Source: a virus. From it: a stretch of DNA of 29,765 nt. Below, one piece after another: positions 13,734-21,585 of this stretch (its first letter is position 1; the number at the start of each line of letters is the position of its first letter). The notes under the pieces were generated by a model. That model did no database searches. It was given only the letters and a program-made list of their open reading frames with translations, and had not been told where the DNA came from. A program made the translations under genes and the position numbers. The stretch is from positions 1 to 29,765 of IMG/VR virus record IMGVR_UViG_3300044489_000550. One strand, given 5' to 3'.

Positions 13734-14039
13734 ATGGTCCTGCTCGGATTGGATGTAAGCCATTGGGATAAGGGTACGAAGGTTCCGCTCATTGATTGGG
13801 CGCAGGCCTCGTCTCTTTTCAAATTTGCCTTCATGAAATGCTCAGAGGGTGACTATTACCGCGACGATCTGTTCAAGGCGCAATGGCGCGCCGCCGAGGG
13901 TCACGTGATGCGGGGCGCTTACCACTTCTTCCGGGGGGCATGTAACGCGATCAAGCAAGCCCAGTTGATGATCGAGATGGTGGGCGGCGACTGGGGCGAG
14001 TTGCCGCCGGTGCAGAACGCCGAATGCGTGGAGGAGTAG
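13734..14039 (+). CDS. Truncated GH25 lysozyme (N-terminal half)
   Basis: The 101-residue protein matches the first half of a GH25 muramidase: G-L-D-V-S-H-W (5-11), F-A-F-M-K-C-S-E-G (~32-40), G-A-Y-H-F-F-R (~61-67), then L-P-P-V. Family members are about 190 residues. Here the normal catalytic D-x-E after LPPV reads N-A-E, and the protein stops six codons later. The remaining half is not visible downstream. It is therefore probably catalytically weak or dead, either a remnant or a short peptidoglycan-binding derivative. ATG 13734 has GGAG at 13726-13729. Confidence 0.7.
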   Translation: MVLLGLDVSHWDKGTKVPLIDWAQASSLFKFAFMKCSEGDYYRDDLFKAQWRAAEGHVMRGAYHFFRGACNAIKQAQLMIEMVGGDWGELPPVQNAECVEE

Positions 14040-14285
14040 ATGACCAGCAACGTAGAGAATTACATCGGTTTGCTCATTCAAGTTCCGCTCGTCGGAATCT
14101 TTGTCTGGTTTGCATTATCGCTCATCAAACAGTTCAACGAATCCATGAACAAACGCGACGAAGCCTGGCGTGAATTTTTGAAAGAGATCACGAATTCGAC
14201 CAATGCTGCCATTGCTCGCATTGCCGAAGAGGTCAAGGGCCTCGGGCGCGAAATTTCCGAGATGCGCGGTAGGAACGGACAATGA
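14040..14285 (+). CDS. Small membrane protein with coiled coil, BhlA/holin-like
   Basis: The 81-residue protein has one N-terminal membrane helix (~8-28, IGLLIQVPLVGIFVWFALSL) followed by a long charged helix (~30-75). This is the topology of BhlA/UviB-type or XhlA-type holin-associated proteins. Its ATG directly follows the GH25 stop and its stop overlaps the next start. The neighbouring GH25 fragment supports a lysis role, but the assignment is topological. Confidence 0.6.
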   Translation: MTSNVENYIGLLIQVPLVGIFVWFALSLIKQFNESMNKRDEAWREFLKEITNSTNAAIARIAEEVKGLGREISEMRGRNGQ

Positions 14286-14455
14286 AACGGGTACGCAATT
14301 ATTTACGGAAATACGCCGAGGAGATATTGATCCTAACTGGCTTCATTCTTATCTTGGTCGGCGCCTGCCATATCCAGCCGCTGGCTGCCTGGTTCGTTGG
14401 CGGCGCGGAGTGCATCATTTATGCGATATTGCTCGGTTGGAGCAAACGGAAATGA
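14282..14455 (+). CDS. Two-helix membrane protein, 57 aa
   Basis: This short gene overlaps its neighbours on both sides with ATGA junctions (start 14282-14285; stop 14452-14455 at the portal start). The translation begins MKRVRNYLRKYAEE, has two membrane segments (~15-29 and 32-52) separated by a short turn, and ends in a basic tail (WSKRK). Small two-helix proteins with a positive tail fit class II holins. The paired overlaps are strong evidence that it is real. Confidence 0.65.
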   Translation: MKRVRNYLRKYAEEILILTGFILILVGACHIQPLAAWFVGGAECIIYAILLGWSKRK

Positions 14456-15705
14456 TCCTGACGAAAGCCTTTTCGGCCCGCAAGCCAAAGATCGTCAACA
14501 GCGTGGTCCGCAAGAGCGAAGGCATCAGCCTGCCTGAACTGGTGAACACGCTCGGCGCGGCGACCGGCGCGGGTCAAATCGTGACCCCTGAAAGCTCGAA
14601 GAACATTGCCGTGGCTTATCGCTGTGGCAACATCTTGAGCGACGATATTGCCAAGCTGCCCTTACAAGTCTTTGTCTCCCGACAGGATGGGGAGGCCGAC
14701 CGGCAGCGTCCTGATTCGTACCGCCAGAACCTGGCTTGGCTGCTGGAGCGCAAGCCCAACCGCTGGTGGAGTCCATTCCAGTTCAAGAAGCAATTGGCTC
14801 AATGGCTTATATTTTGGGGCAACAGCTACGTATGGGAGCCGCCGACCTACCCGCGCGAGCACTTCATCCTACCTGCCAATGTGACCTTCCCTGTATTCGA
14901 CCGTGCAGGCGAGCTTTGGTATGAGACGACCTTCCGCAATAACAAGCGGGAATACCTGCCTGATGTGGAAGTGGCGCATTTCCTGATCAATCCTGACGAG
15001 ACCGGTTTCAATGGGCGTGGTGTGGTGCAGTATGCCCGCGAGACCTTAGGGCGGCAATTGGCCGCCTACAGCTCGCAGAATTCGCTTTTCAAAAATGGCC
15101 TTTCGGCGGCGGGCATCTTGTGGCTCAATGGTGAATCCACGCCGGAAATCCGACAAAAGACACGCGAGAAGTACGAAGAAGTAATGAGCGGCACGGCGAA
15201 TAATAGCCGGATTGCCGTTCTGGATAACAAAGTCAGCAAGTTTGAGCCGGTCACAATGAATCCACGTGATGTTGAATTCTTGAGCCTGATCCAGGAGAAT
15301 GACATTGCCGTAATGAATTTCTTTGGGATGCCGGCATACAAACTGAATACCGGCAAGCAGGCTTACAACAGCAACGAGCAGCAGAACAATGATTATCTTT
15401 GCACCACGCTCGATCCCTATTTGGTGCAGATCGAACAAGTGGGCGCGTTGAAATGGCTTACCGAATTAGAGCAGGGTTATACCTACCTGCGCTTCGAGCG
15501 CAGCGCCCTCTTCCGCACCAATGCCAAAGAGCGCGGCGAATATCTCAACGCCGCCATCCAGAGCGGGCGTCTGCGTCCCAATGAGGCGCGCCAGATCGAG
15601 GACCGCCCGCGCGACTCCAATCCGGCTGCCGACCTGCTGTATATGATGGCCAACGTCCAACCATTGGGCGCGCAGGCCCAGGACGCCCAAGGAGCAACCC
15701 CATGA
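14452..15705 (+). CDS. Portal protein, HK97 family
   Basis: The 417-residue protein has the HK97-type portal pattern: N-S-x-V at the N-terminus, A-V-A-Y-R-C-G-N-I-L-S-D-D-I-A-x-L-P (~46-63), L-L-x-x-K-P-N (~94-100), W-G-N-S-Y (~118), G-x-G-V-V-Q-Y-A-R (~184), and an F-F-G-M-P segment (~286). It forms the dodecameric entry ring of the capsid. ATG 14452 overlaps the previous stop; an upstream open frame is a shadow of the two small membrane genes. Confidence 0.93.
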   Translation: MILTKAFSARKPKIVNSVVRKSEGISLPELVNTLGAATGAGQIVTPESSKNIAVAYRCGNILSDDIAKLPLQVFVSRQDGEADRQRPDSYRQNLAWLLERKPNRWWSPFQFKKQLAQWLIFWGNSYVWEPPTYPREHFILPANVTFPVFDRAGELWYETTFRNNKREYLPDVEVAHFLINPDETGFNGRGVVQYARETLGRQLAAYSSQNSLFKNGLSAAGILWLNGESTPEIRQKTREKYEEVMSGTANNSRIAVLDNKVSKFEPVTMNPRDVEFLSLIQENDIAVMNFFGMPAYKLNTGKQAYNSNEQQNNDYLCTTLDPYLVQIEQVGALKWLTELEQGYTYLRFERSALFRTNAKERGEYLNAAIQSGRLRPNEARQIEDRPRDSNPAADLLYMMANVQPLGAQAQDAQGATP

Positions 15706-16487
15706 CCCAAGCGATTCGTTGTTTCGATGGAAACGCCCAGCCGCACCAACCGTTCTGGATCTTCCGCAACGCCGCCCAAAGCGAGAGCGGCGAGACTGAG
15801 CTGGAAATCTATGGCCCGATCTCGGAATTCTCGTGGTGGGGCGATGAGATCACGCCCAAGCTGTTCAAGGACGAGCTCTACGCCAAGGGTCAGAACGGAC
15901 CCGTGACGGTGCGGCTCAATTCCTATGGCGGCGACCTGGTGGCTGCCTCGGTGATCGCTGCAACCCTGCGCGATTATCCTGGGCGCGTGACGGTCAAAGT
16001 GGATGGCATCGCAGCCAGCGCTGCAGTGATGGTGGCGATCGCCGGTGAGCGCACGCTCATCCAGGCCAGCGCTTACATGATGATCCATAATCCCATGCTT
16101 GGCTTGCTGGGTCTCTATAGCGTGGATGATCTGAAAGGTTTCATCACCGACCTGAAGGTGATCAAGGATGGCATCATTGAAGGCTACCAGGCCAAGACCA
16201 AGCAGGATGCCGAAAAATTGGCCAAGCTGATGAATGACGAGACATGGATGACGGCCAGCGAAGCGGTCGCCCTGGGCTTTGCCGATGAGGTGATCACCGA
16301 ATCGAGCAAAGCCGCGGCCATCCAGAAAACGGCTGAGCTGGTGAATTACCTAAAATCTACATATACCAACACCCCGCGCGCGCTGCTGGAATTGTCCAGC
16401 AGCCAGCAGCCGCCCGCGGTGTCCGAAGCCGAGCGCAAGGCGAAGCGCCTCTCCGCTCAGGCACGCATGTATCTCAAAAAGGAGTAG
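15702..16487 (+). CDS. ClpP-like prohead protease
   Basis: The protein belongs to the S14 serine peptidase (ClpP) fold. It has N-S-Y-G-G-D (~73-78), nucleophile Ser106 in G-I-A-A-S-A-A, His129 in M-M-I-H-N-P, and a probable acidic partner near N-D-E-T (~178-181). In HK97-like phages it matures the prohead by cutting the capsid N-terminal scaffold domain. The last ~60 residues are a charged tail that may target the scaffold. It overlaps the portal stop by ATGA and precedes the capsid gene by 3 nt. Confidence 0.92.
   Translation: MTQAIRCFDGNAQPHQPFWIFRNAAQSESGETELEIYGPISEFSWWGDEITPKLFKDELYAKGQNGPVTVRLNSYGGDLVAASVIAATLRDYPGRVTVKVDGIAASAAVMVAIAGERTLIQASAYMMIHNPMLGLLGLYSVDDLKGFITDLKVIKDGIIEGYQAKTKQDAEKLAKLMNDETWMTASEAVALGFADEVITESSKAAAIQKTAELVNYLKSTYTNTPRALLELSSSQQPPAVSEAERKAKRLSAQARMYLKKE
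15721..15734. repeat. GTTTC-N4-GAAAC palindrome, site 4
   Basis: GTTTCGATGGAAAC lies near the 5' end of the protease gene. The arms are perfect. The core GATG departs from the YRYR pattern of the other sites, so this one may be weaker or accidental. Confidence 0.6.
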
Positions 16488-16490
16488 ACC

Positions 16491-17744
16491 ATGAACCTGA
16501 AAAACCTGTATGATCGTGTCATGAAGGCCAACGCCGAGCGCGGCCGCATTGCGGCCGAGGTGGTGCGCCTGAACGACGAGGACAAGTTCCAGGAGGCGCT
16601 TGCATTGCAGGAAAAGCTGGATGCTGCCAATGCTGAATATGAGAGCGCCAACAAGTTGTATTTGTCCGCGTTGGCGGCGAGCGAGGGCAGCGCAGATCCC
16701 GCTTCTCGTTTCATTCCACTGGGCAGGCAGCCCGACGCGCTGGAGATCAAAGACCTGCGCGCCAGCCCGCAATACATGCAGGAATGGCTCAAAGCCTTCC
16801 GCATCGGCGCCACGCCCAAGACTGTCAAGGGCGGCCAGCACAACGCCGAGCAGTTCCCGCTGCTGATCAATGCGCTGACCGAAACCGGCGGCGAACCGGC
16901 GGGCGAGGAAGGCGGGTTCCTGGTGCCTGTGGACTTCGACAACCGCATCCGCGAGTTGATGCGCTCCTACGTGGACCTGGGCGACTACGTCAACGTCGAA
17001 GATGTCAACACGCTCTCCGGCTGGCGCGTCATCGAGCAGTTCGCCGCCGCTGAACCTTTGACCAAGGTCACAACAGAGCTGGAGGTCAAGGGCGATGACG
17101 ACGAGGGCGAAGCGCCCAAGTTCAACAAGGTTGACTTCGCGCTGGATGAGTACTTCGATTTTATCCGCGTGGGCAACAGCCTGATGCAGGATACGCCCAT
17201 CAACCTGATGAACTACCTGGCGGGCTGGTTCTCCAAGAAGGTGGTGCTGACGCACAACAGCCTGGTGCTGACGCTCGTCAATGCCATCACTGGCACGGCG
17301 GTCACAGATTACAAAACTTTGCTGGCGGCGATCAAGACCGTTCTCAACAAGACCCTCGATCCGGCCTTCAGCGCCTCGGCCAACATTTTTACCAACCAGA
17401 GCGGGCTGGACCTGCTCGACCAGTTGGACGATGGCACAGGCCGCCCGTTGCTGCAGCCCGATCCGAGCAACGTCACTGCCTTCCGCGTCAAGGGCCGTCC
17501 GGTGATCGTGCTGAGCGATGCGCACTGGGCCAACATGACCGGCCCGTCCCGCGCCCGCATTGCCATTGGCGATGGCCGCGAGTATATGACCATCTTCCGC
17601 CGGAACGCCTTCGAATTTGCCAGCACCAACATCGGCGGCTCGGCCTGGCGCTCGAACAGCACCGAGGTGCGCGGCATTGCCCGCTTCGACGCCCAGGAGT
17701 TGGACGCCGAGGCGATGGCCGTGCTGAAGGTGACTTTGCCATAA
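16491..17744 (+). CDS. Major capsid protein, HK97 fold
   Basis: The 417-residue protein has a coiled-coil scaffold (delta) region (~1-60) that the upstream protease would remove. The HK97 core follows, with G-G-F-L-V-P ('EEGGFLVPVDFDNRI', ~140-154), F-x-K-V...Y-F-D-F-I-R-V (~208-226) and the P-domain Y-M-T-I-F-R-R (~361-368). A strong AAAAAGGAG precedes ATG 16491. The long antisense frame here is a coding shadow. Confidence 0.94.
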   Translation: MNLKNLYDRVMKANAERGRIAAEVVRLNDEDKFQEALALQEKLDAANAEYESANKLYLSALAASEGSADPASRFIPLGRQPDALEIKDLRASPQYMQEWLKAFRIGATPKTVKGGQHNAEQFPLLINALTETGGEPAGEEGGFLVPVDFDNRIRELMRSYVDLGDYVNVEDVNTLSGWRVIEQFAAAEPLTKVTTELEVKGDDDEGEAPKFNKVDFALDEYFDFIRVGNSLMQDTPINLMNYLAGWFSKKVVLTHNSLVLTLVNAITGTAVTDYKTLLAAIKTVLNKTLDPAFSASANIFTNQSGLDLLDQLDDGTGRPLLQPDPSNVTAFRVKGRPVIVLSDAHWANMTGPSRARIAIGDGREYMTIFRRNAFEFASTNIGGSAWRSNSTEVRGIARFDAQELDAEAMAVLKVTLP

Positions 17745-17754
17745 GGAGACTGCC

Positions 17755-18330
17755 ATGACCTACCCTGTTACTGAAAACCGCATGGAAGATGGCGGCGACA
17801 AGTGGGTGATCGGCGCAGGCGGCACGCTGGAGTTCGAGGACGGCGCCACCGTCACCGGGCTCGATAGCGCGGCGACGTTCGCGTCCAACGCCGAGGCCCT
17901 GACCGGCACGGTCAGCGATAAGAATATCGCTCCCTCCAGCCTGAAATATGTCCTGGATGCGATCCTGGGTGTGCAAGGCGCGACGATCACCGTCGGCGCA
18001 GAAGCCAACGACGTGATCAATGTAGCCATCCAGCTCAAGGATTACAGCGGCGACGATCTGGCCGTGCGCGGCTCGGTGCAGGCATTCCTGACGGATGCCA
18101 GCGCCGGGGAAGCCGAAACAGCCACCGTCCCGGATGGCGGCGTGGCTATTGGCACCGACGGCGGATGCATCCCGCTGGTCGCCGACAAGGTGTTCCTACT
18201 GACGAGCGAGGCCGATGGTGACATTGACCTCGACATCGAAGAGTCCGGCGCGGGAACCTGGTATTTGGTTATCGTCCTGCCGAATGGCAAGCGCGTCGTC
18301 TCCGGCGCGATCACCTTTGCCGGTGCGTAA
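17755..18330 (+). CDS. Probable capsid decoration/head-fibre-like protein
   Basis: The 191-residue protein begins with a short repetitive region, then a beta-rich domain (~75-190, NVAIQLKDYSGDDLAVRGSV...WYLVIVLPNGKRVVSGA) resembling the Ig-like domains of decoration proteins. It directly follows the capsid gene with AAGGAG, the usual place for decoration proteins. Sequence similarity alone is not enough to name it; the call rests on beta-rich character and position. Confidence 0.55.
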   Translation: MTYPVTENRMEDGGDKWVIGAGGTLEFEDGATVTGLDSAATFASNAEALTGTVSDKNIAPSSLKYVLDAILGVQGATITVGAEANDVINVAIQLKDYSGDDLAVRGSVQAFLTDASAGEAETATVPDGGVAIGTDGGCIPLVADKVFLLTSEADGDIDLDIEESGAGTWYLVIVLPNGKRVVSGAITFAGA

Positions 18331-18336
18331 CTTTTT

Positions 18337-18379
18337 CCAGTTCAGGGAGGGGCGGCCCTTCCCCGCTCCTCCCTGCTGG
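18337..18379 (+). terminator. Strong stem-loop after the decoration gene
   Basis: CCAG-TT-CAGGGAGG-G-GCGG (18337-18355) pairs with CCGC-T-CCTCCCTG-CTGG (18363-18379), making about 16 paired bases. No T-run follows. It more likely acts as a partial terminator or 3' mRNA protector for the abundant capsid transcripts than as a full stop. Confidence 0.55.
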
Positions 18380-18382
18380 CTT

Positions 18383-18396
18383 GTTTCTACGGAAAC
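18383..18396. repeat. GTTTC-N4-GAAAC palindrome, site 5
   Basis: GTTTCTACGGAAAC lies in the short gap between the stem-loop and the connector gene. It is the only perfect site outside a gene, so protein coding cannot explain it. Confidence 0.75.
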
Positions 18397-18424
18397 GATC
18401 CAATCCTAAAGGGTGCGCTTCGTT

Positions 18425-18934
18425 ATGGCCAATATTTTGACCGCTGGTGAAGCTGCCAATTTCATCCGCTCGACAGCGGACGATGCGATCATGTTGCAAT
18501 ACCTGCCACTGGTGGATGAATACCTGAAGAACGCCAGCGGTCACGATTGGGCAGCCGACTCGACCAAAGACCCGACAGCTAAAACTGCCGCCGGGATGCT
18601 GCTTACATTTTGGTATGACAATCCCGGCATGGTCGGCCAGCCGCCTGCGTCTTTGACCGCCCTATTGGTGCAGCTCGAAGGTAAGGCGCTCAAGTGGCGC
18701 AAATACTGCTTCAATGGTGGGAACGGCGCCGGGTCACTCTCTCTGCCCGGTGCGCGCACCGGCGATGCAATAATTTCTGTGACTGGCGTATATCTCTCCA
18801 CCGGCGACCAGCATACAGCTTTCGAGACGACAATTAGTGTGGACGATTGCATCCAGCAAGTTTCGGCGAGCAATCTTACGGATCACCAGTACGTCGCGAT
18901 ATTGAAGCATCCGGCGGACGATTTGAGCGCGTGA
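18425..18934 (+). CDS. Head-tail connector, gp6-like
   Basis: The first ~100 residues are helical in the manner of phage gp6-like connector/adaptor proteins ('LQYLPLVDEYLKNASGHDW', 'AAGMLLTFWYDNPGM'). A beta-rich C-terminal addition (~110-165) follows, which is not typical of the minimal family and resembles a small Ig-like fold. I take ATG 18425 as the start; a GTG 12 nt earlier is possible, as AAAGG lies 12 nt before the ATG. Confidence 0.75.
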   Translation: MANILTAGEAANFIRSTADDAIMLQYLPLVDEYLKNASGHDWAADSTKDPTAKTAAGMLLTFWYDNPGMVGQPPASLTALLVQLEGKALKWRKYCFNGGNGAGSLSLPGARTGDAIISVTGVYLSTGDQHTAFETTISVDDCIQQVSASNLTDHQYVAILKHPADDLSA

Positions 18935-18935
18935 T

Positions 18936-19289
18936 ATGGCCGATTACCAGGTCAATGCTGGCGAACTGCGCACGAAGATCACTCTCCAGTCGCCGACCAT
19001 ATCGCAGGACGTGGGTGGGGCGCAGGTCGCAAGCTGGGCGAATGTAACGATTAATCCTACCGTGAGGTCGCGCTGGGTGAACATCCACGGCCAGGAAACA
19101 GCCAGCGAAGCATTGAAGTCGGTGCAGCGCGCGGCGGTGACGGTGCGTTACCGTTCCGATGCGGCGACCACGTGGCGCATCCTGAAAGTGGACGATGGCA
19201 CGTATTGGCAGATCATTTCGGTGGACCAGGTGCGCGGCCAGCGGCGCTGGACGGAACTACTCGTCGAGCGCGCGAAAGGCACGGTGTAG
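18936..19289 (+). CDS. Head-tail joining/head closure protein
   Basis: The 117-residue protein fits the Phage_H_T_join/SPP1 gp16-like family: G-E-L-R-x-K-I-T-L-Q-S-P at 9-20, a W-x-N-V...R-x-R-W-V-N centre, G-Q-E, then R-Y-R and W-R-I-L-K-V near the end. It caps the connector and joins the tail. It follows the connector by 1 nt. Confidence 0.85.
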   Translation: MADYQVNAGELRTKITLQSPTISQDVGGAQVASWANVTINPTVRSRWVNIHGQETASEALKSVQRAAVTVRYRSDAATTWRILKVDDGTYWQIISVDQVRGQRRWTELLVERAKGTV

Positions 19290-19292
19290 TAG

Positions 19293-19688
19293 ATGAAAGC
19301 GGGCTGGGAGATTGATTTCTCGCTCTATGAGGATGCGCTGGCCGAGGCCGGTGCAAACGTGAACGCGGTCTCCCGTGAAGCCCTGGCCGAATCTGCACAA
19401 ATCTTGCAAGCGGCTATGGAGGCGGCCTGCCCCTCGGAGAAGTTGCGCCCATACATCAAGATTTTTACGCCCCAGGGTGAGGGCGATTACAACTACGTGG
19501 CAATCGGATATGTGCGTGATCTGGCTTACACCCCCCCGGAGATCGCCGTGGCTGCCAACTCGGTGGAATTCGGTTCGGTTCACAATGCGCCCATGCCGCA
19601 CATCCGGCCAGTCGTGCGCAGGCTGCGTAAAAGCGTCAATGAGTTGATTGCCGGCCGCTTGAAGGCGGCTGGATACGTGGATGGATAG
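19293..19688 (+). CDS. Tail completion protein, HK97 gp10-like
   Basis: The 131-residue protein has a long N-terminal helix region (Y-E-D-A-L-A-E...V-S-R-E-A-L-A-E-S-A) and the family pattern V-E-F-G-S-V-H-N-A-P-M-P-H-I-R-P-V (~90-106), which matches the E-F-G-T...P-H-P-F-x-R-P motif of gp10-like neck proteins. It sits between head closure and tail terminator, the standard order. Confidence 0.85.
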   Translation: MKAGWEIDFSLYEDALAEAGANVNAVSREALAESAQILQAAMEAACPSEKLRPYIKIFTPQGEGDYNYVAIGYVRDLAYTPPEIAVAANSVEFGSVHNAPMPHIRPVVRRLRKSVNELIAGRLKAAGYVDG

Positions 19689-19693
19689 CAGCA

Positions 19694-20047
19694 ATGGCGA
19701 CCATCTTCGAGCGTGTGTCTACGGCCTTATCTTCTCTTTCTCCGAGCATCCCCAACGCTCTTGGGCAATACCTTTCAGCCAGCGGCGCGGAATTGCCGGA
19801 TATGTTCATCGTTTACAGCCTGATCTCCGGTGCGCCAGAACAGCACGCCGATGACGCCGAGACGCTGCGCACTTACGAAGTGCAGATCTCGATCTTTGCC
19901 CGCGGCGGGCTGATTGCGCTCCCCAGCGTGGATGCGGCCATGCTCGCCCAGGGCTTCGCCAAAGGTCCCGAACGCCAATTGCCCTATGACCGGGAGACCC
20001 GGCACTTTGGCCTGGCGAAGGACTATTACTATCTCGAACAACAGTGA
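19694..20047 (+). CDS. Tail terminator-like protein
   Basis: The 117-residue protein begins with an amphipathic helix (F-E-R-V-S-T-A-L-S-S-L), then strands (F-I-V-Y-S-L-I-S, T-Y-E-V-Q-I-S-I-F-A-R) as in phage tail terminator proteins that cap the tail tube. The gene position between gp10-like and tail tube supports it. ATG 19694 follows the previous stop by 5 nt. Confidence 0.75.
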   Translation: MATIFERVSTALSSLSPSIPNALGQYLSASGAELPDMFIVYSLISGAPEQHADDAETLRTYEVQISIFARGGLIALPSVDAAMLAQGFAKGPERQLPYDRETRHFGLAKDYYYLEQQ

Positions 20048-20059
20048 AAGGAGTAACAC

Positions 20060-20971
20060 ATGTCTACTTTAGATGAGCAACGTTCGGTGATCGGCCTGCG
20101 CGACCTATACATTGCCCTGGTGACGCAGGATGACGCCGACGCCTACGCGGCCGATACGCCGCAGGCTTTCGCGCCGGCGGTCAATGCCAGCCACAAGCCC
20201 AAGGTCAACAAGAAAGTCCAATACGCCGACGACCGGGTGTTCGACACCACCTTAGGCAAGGGCGAGACCGATTTCGACCTGGAAGTGACCAATATCCCGC
20301 TCGAAATGCAGGCGTTGGTTCTCGGCCAAACCTACGACGCTGCCACTGGCCGCATCTTCGACAACGCGGGCAGCACGCCGCCGGATGTGGCGCTGGGTTT
20401 CCGCGCCCAAAAGTCGAATGGCTCGTACCGGTACTACTGGTTCCTGAAGGGCAAATTCTCCCCGCCGGACGAAGAACACAGCACCAAGGCGGATACACCC
20501 GAACCAAAGAACCTGAAGATCAAGTTCACCGCCACCGACACGATCTACGCGTTCGACCTGGGCGATGAGACCGACAGCGCCCGCAGCGTGATCGGCGACG
20601 AGGATATCAGCGGCTTCGATGCGGATGGCTGGTTCGACGCGGTCCAGGTGCCGGTGGCCGGCAGCCCAGACGCCTTCACCTGCACGCCCGATCCGCTGGA
20701 CGGCGCCACGGGCGTGGCCGTCTCCAAGACGATTACCCTGACCTTCTCGAACCCGCTGGCCGGCGGAGCGGAGGTTGGCATCCTGCTGACCAAGGACGAT
20801 GGCACGGTCAAGGCTTGCGCCAAGAGCATCAACTCGGCGCGCACGGCGGTGACGCTCGACCCGAGTACGAACCTGTCCAGCGCGACTGATTACCTGGTGA
20901 CGCTGGCTGGCGTCGTGGATGTTTACGGCCAGGAGCTCGGCGATACGGTCTACAACTTCACCACGGCGTAA
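20060..20971 (+). CDS. Major tail tube protein with C-terminal Ig-like domain
   Basis: The N-terminal ~190 residues follow the phi13/TP901-type major tail protein layout (V-G-L-R-D-L-Y-I-A near the start, a central 'GKGETDFDLEVTNIPLEM'). The last ~90 residues (~208-303) form a Big_5/SbsA Ig-like domain: D-P-L-D-G-A-T-G-V-A-V-S-K-T-I-T-L-T-F-S-N-P-L then V-D-V-Y-G-Q-E-L. Such added domains project from the tail tube and may aid cell-surface adhesion. AAAGGAG precedes the ATG. Confidence 0.88.
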   Translation: MSTLDEQRSVIGLRDLYIALVTQDDADAYAADTPQAFAPAVNASHKPKVNKKVQYADDRVFDTTLGKGETDFDLEVTNIPLEMQALVLGQTYDAATGRIFDNAGSTPPDVALGFRAQKSNGSYRYYWFLKGKFSPPDEEHSTKADTPEPKNLKIKFTATDTIYAFDLGDETDSARSVIGDEDISGFDADGWFDAVQVPVAGSPDAFTCTPDPLDGATGVAVSKTITLTFSNPLAGGAEVGILLTKDDGTVKACAKSINSARTAVTLDPSTNLSSATDYLVTLAGVVDVYGQELGDTVYNFTTA

Positions 20972-20985
20972 ATCTGCCCCCCCCT

Positions 20986-21034
20986 GCGCCCTGCGGGCGC
21001 GTCCCCCCCATTTTCAAAGAACGAAAATGGGGGG
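20986..21034 (+). terminator. Two tandem hairpins after the tail tube gene
   Basis: The first is GCGCCC-TGC-GGGCGC (20986-21000). The second is CCCCCCATTTTC (21004-21015), a 7-nt loop, then GAAAATGGGGGG (21023-21034), a perfect 12-bp stem. There is no T-run. They may reduce downstream transcription or stabilise the tail-tube message, keeping tail chaperone levels low. Confidence 0.55.
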
Positions 21035-21061
21035 AGAGAGATCAAAAGAAAGGAAGGATCC

Positions 21062-21379
21062 ATGCCGAAAAGCACGGCGATCGCCATCACGTTATACGGC
21101 GAGAATGACGAAAAGAAGGCCGAACACCGGCGGCTGATCGTGCCTTGGGGCTTTCTTAAGCGCGCGGTCAAGCTGAGCAAATCCATCGGCGAGGGGCAGG
21201 AGATCGGCGAGGAACAGGTGGACGAGATCAGCGACCTGCTGGTGGCATTCTACGGTAACGCCTTCACCCGGGAGGAACTGGAGCAGGGCGCGGATGTGAG
21301 CGAGATCCTGGCCTGTTTCCAGAGCATCGTCGCCAAGGCGCGCGGCCTGCTCCCAAACCCGCCTCCCCCGGCCGCTTAG
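21062..21379 (+). CDS. Tail assembly chaperone, short (G-type) form
   Basis: The 105-residue protein has the TAC pattern: basic N-terminus, L-Y-G-E-N-D (~11-16), R-L-I-V-P-W-G-F-L-K-R-A-V-K-L (~25-39), then helical 'VDEISDLLVAFYGNAFTREELEQGAD'. It assists tape measure folding and tail assembly and is not in the virion. The frame ends at TAG 21377-21379, inside the loop of the frameshift hairpin. GGAAGGA precedes ATG 21062. Confidence 0.85.
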   Translation: MPKSTAIAITLYGENDEKKAEHRRLIVPWGFLKRAVKLSKSIGEGQEIGEEQVDEISDLLVAFYGNAFTREELEQGADVSEILACFQSIVAKARGLLPNPPPPAA

Positions 21380-21567
21380 GCGAGCCGGGGGAAGATAGCG
21401 ATTGGATGCTGGACATCGAGCGCATCCTGGCCGAACGGCTGAACTGGAGCCTGTACGAGATGGACCGCACCGACATCGAGAGCCTGATCCCCTTCGTGCT
21501 GCATTTATCCGAGCGCGGCGCGCCCCATCGCCGGGCAGCCTACGCCGACGAGGTGGCTTGGCTGTAG
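21062..21567 (+). CDS. Tail assembly chaperone, long (G-T) form made by -1 frameshift
   Basis: Slippage at CCCAAAC (21352-21358) continues translation in the -1 frame from 21358 to the stop at 21565-21567. This gives about 168 residues (99 from the first frame, 69 from the second). The T part has no stop and reads like a real domain: D-W-M-L-D-I-E-R-I-L-A, W-S-L-Y-E-M-D-R-T-D-I-E, then H-R-R-A-A-Y-A-D-E-V-A-W-L. It ends 18 nt before the tape measure gene, the normal place for a GT protein. It has no independent ribosome site that I can see. Confidence 0.82.
21352..21392 (+). promoter_or_regulatory. Programmed -1 frameshift signal
   Basis: The heptamer C-CCA-AAC sits in the correct phase for X-XXY-YYZ slippage. 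A 5-nt spacer is followed by a perfect 9-bp hairpin, TCCCCCGGC (21364-21372) with GCCGGGGGA (21384-21392), around an 11-nt loop that contains the zero-frame stop. This is the canonical arrangement of heptamer, spacer and stimulator. Confidence 0.85.
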
Positions 21568-21585
21568 GCGTTTCAGGGAAACACC

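Noticed and set aside
14203-14451. 5' extension of the portal frame
   Set aside because: It overlaps two small membrane-protein genes joined by ATGA overlaps; portal homology begins after ATG 14452.
16350-17756. Long minus-strand open frame (468 codons) opposite the capsid gene
   Set aside because: It is antisense to a clear HK97 capsid gene in G+C-rich DNA. Third-position bias creates such open shadows, and no domain or ribosome site supports it.
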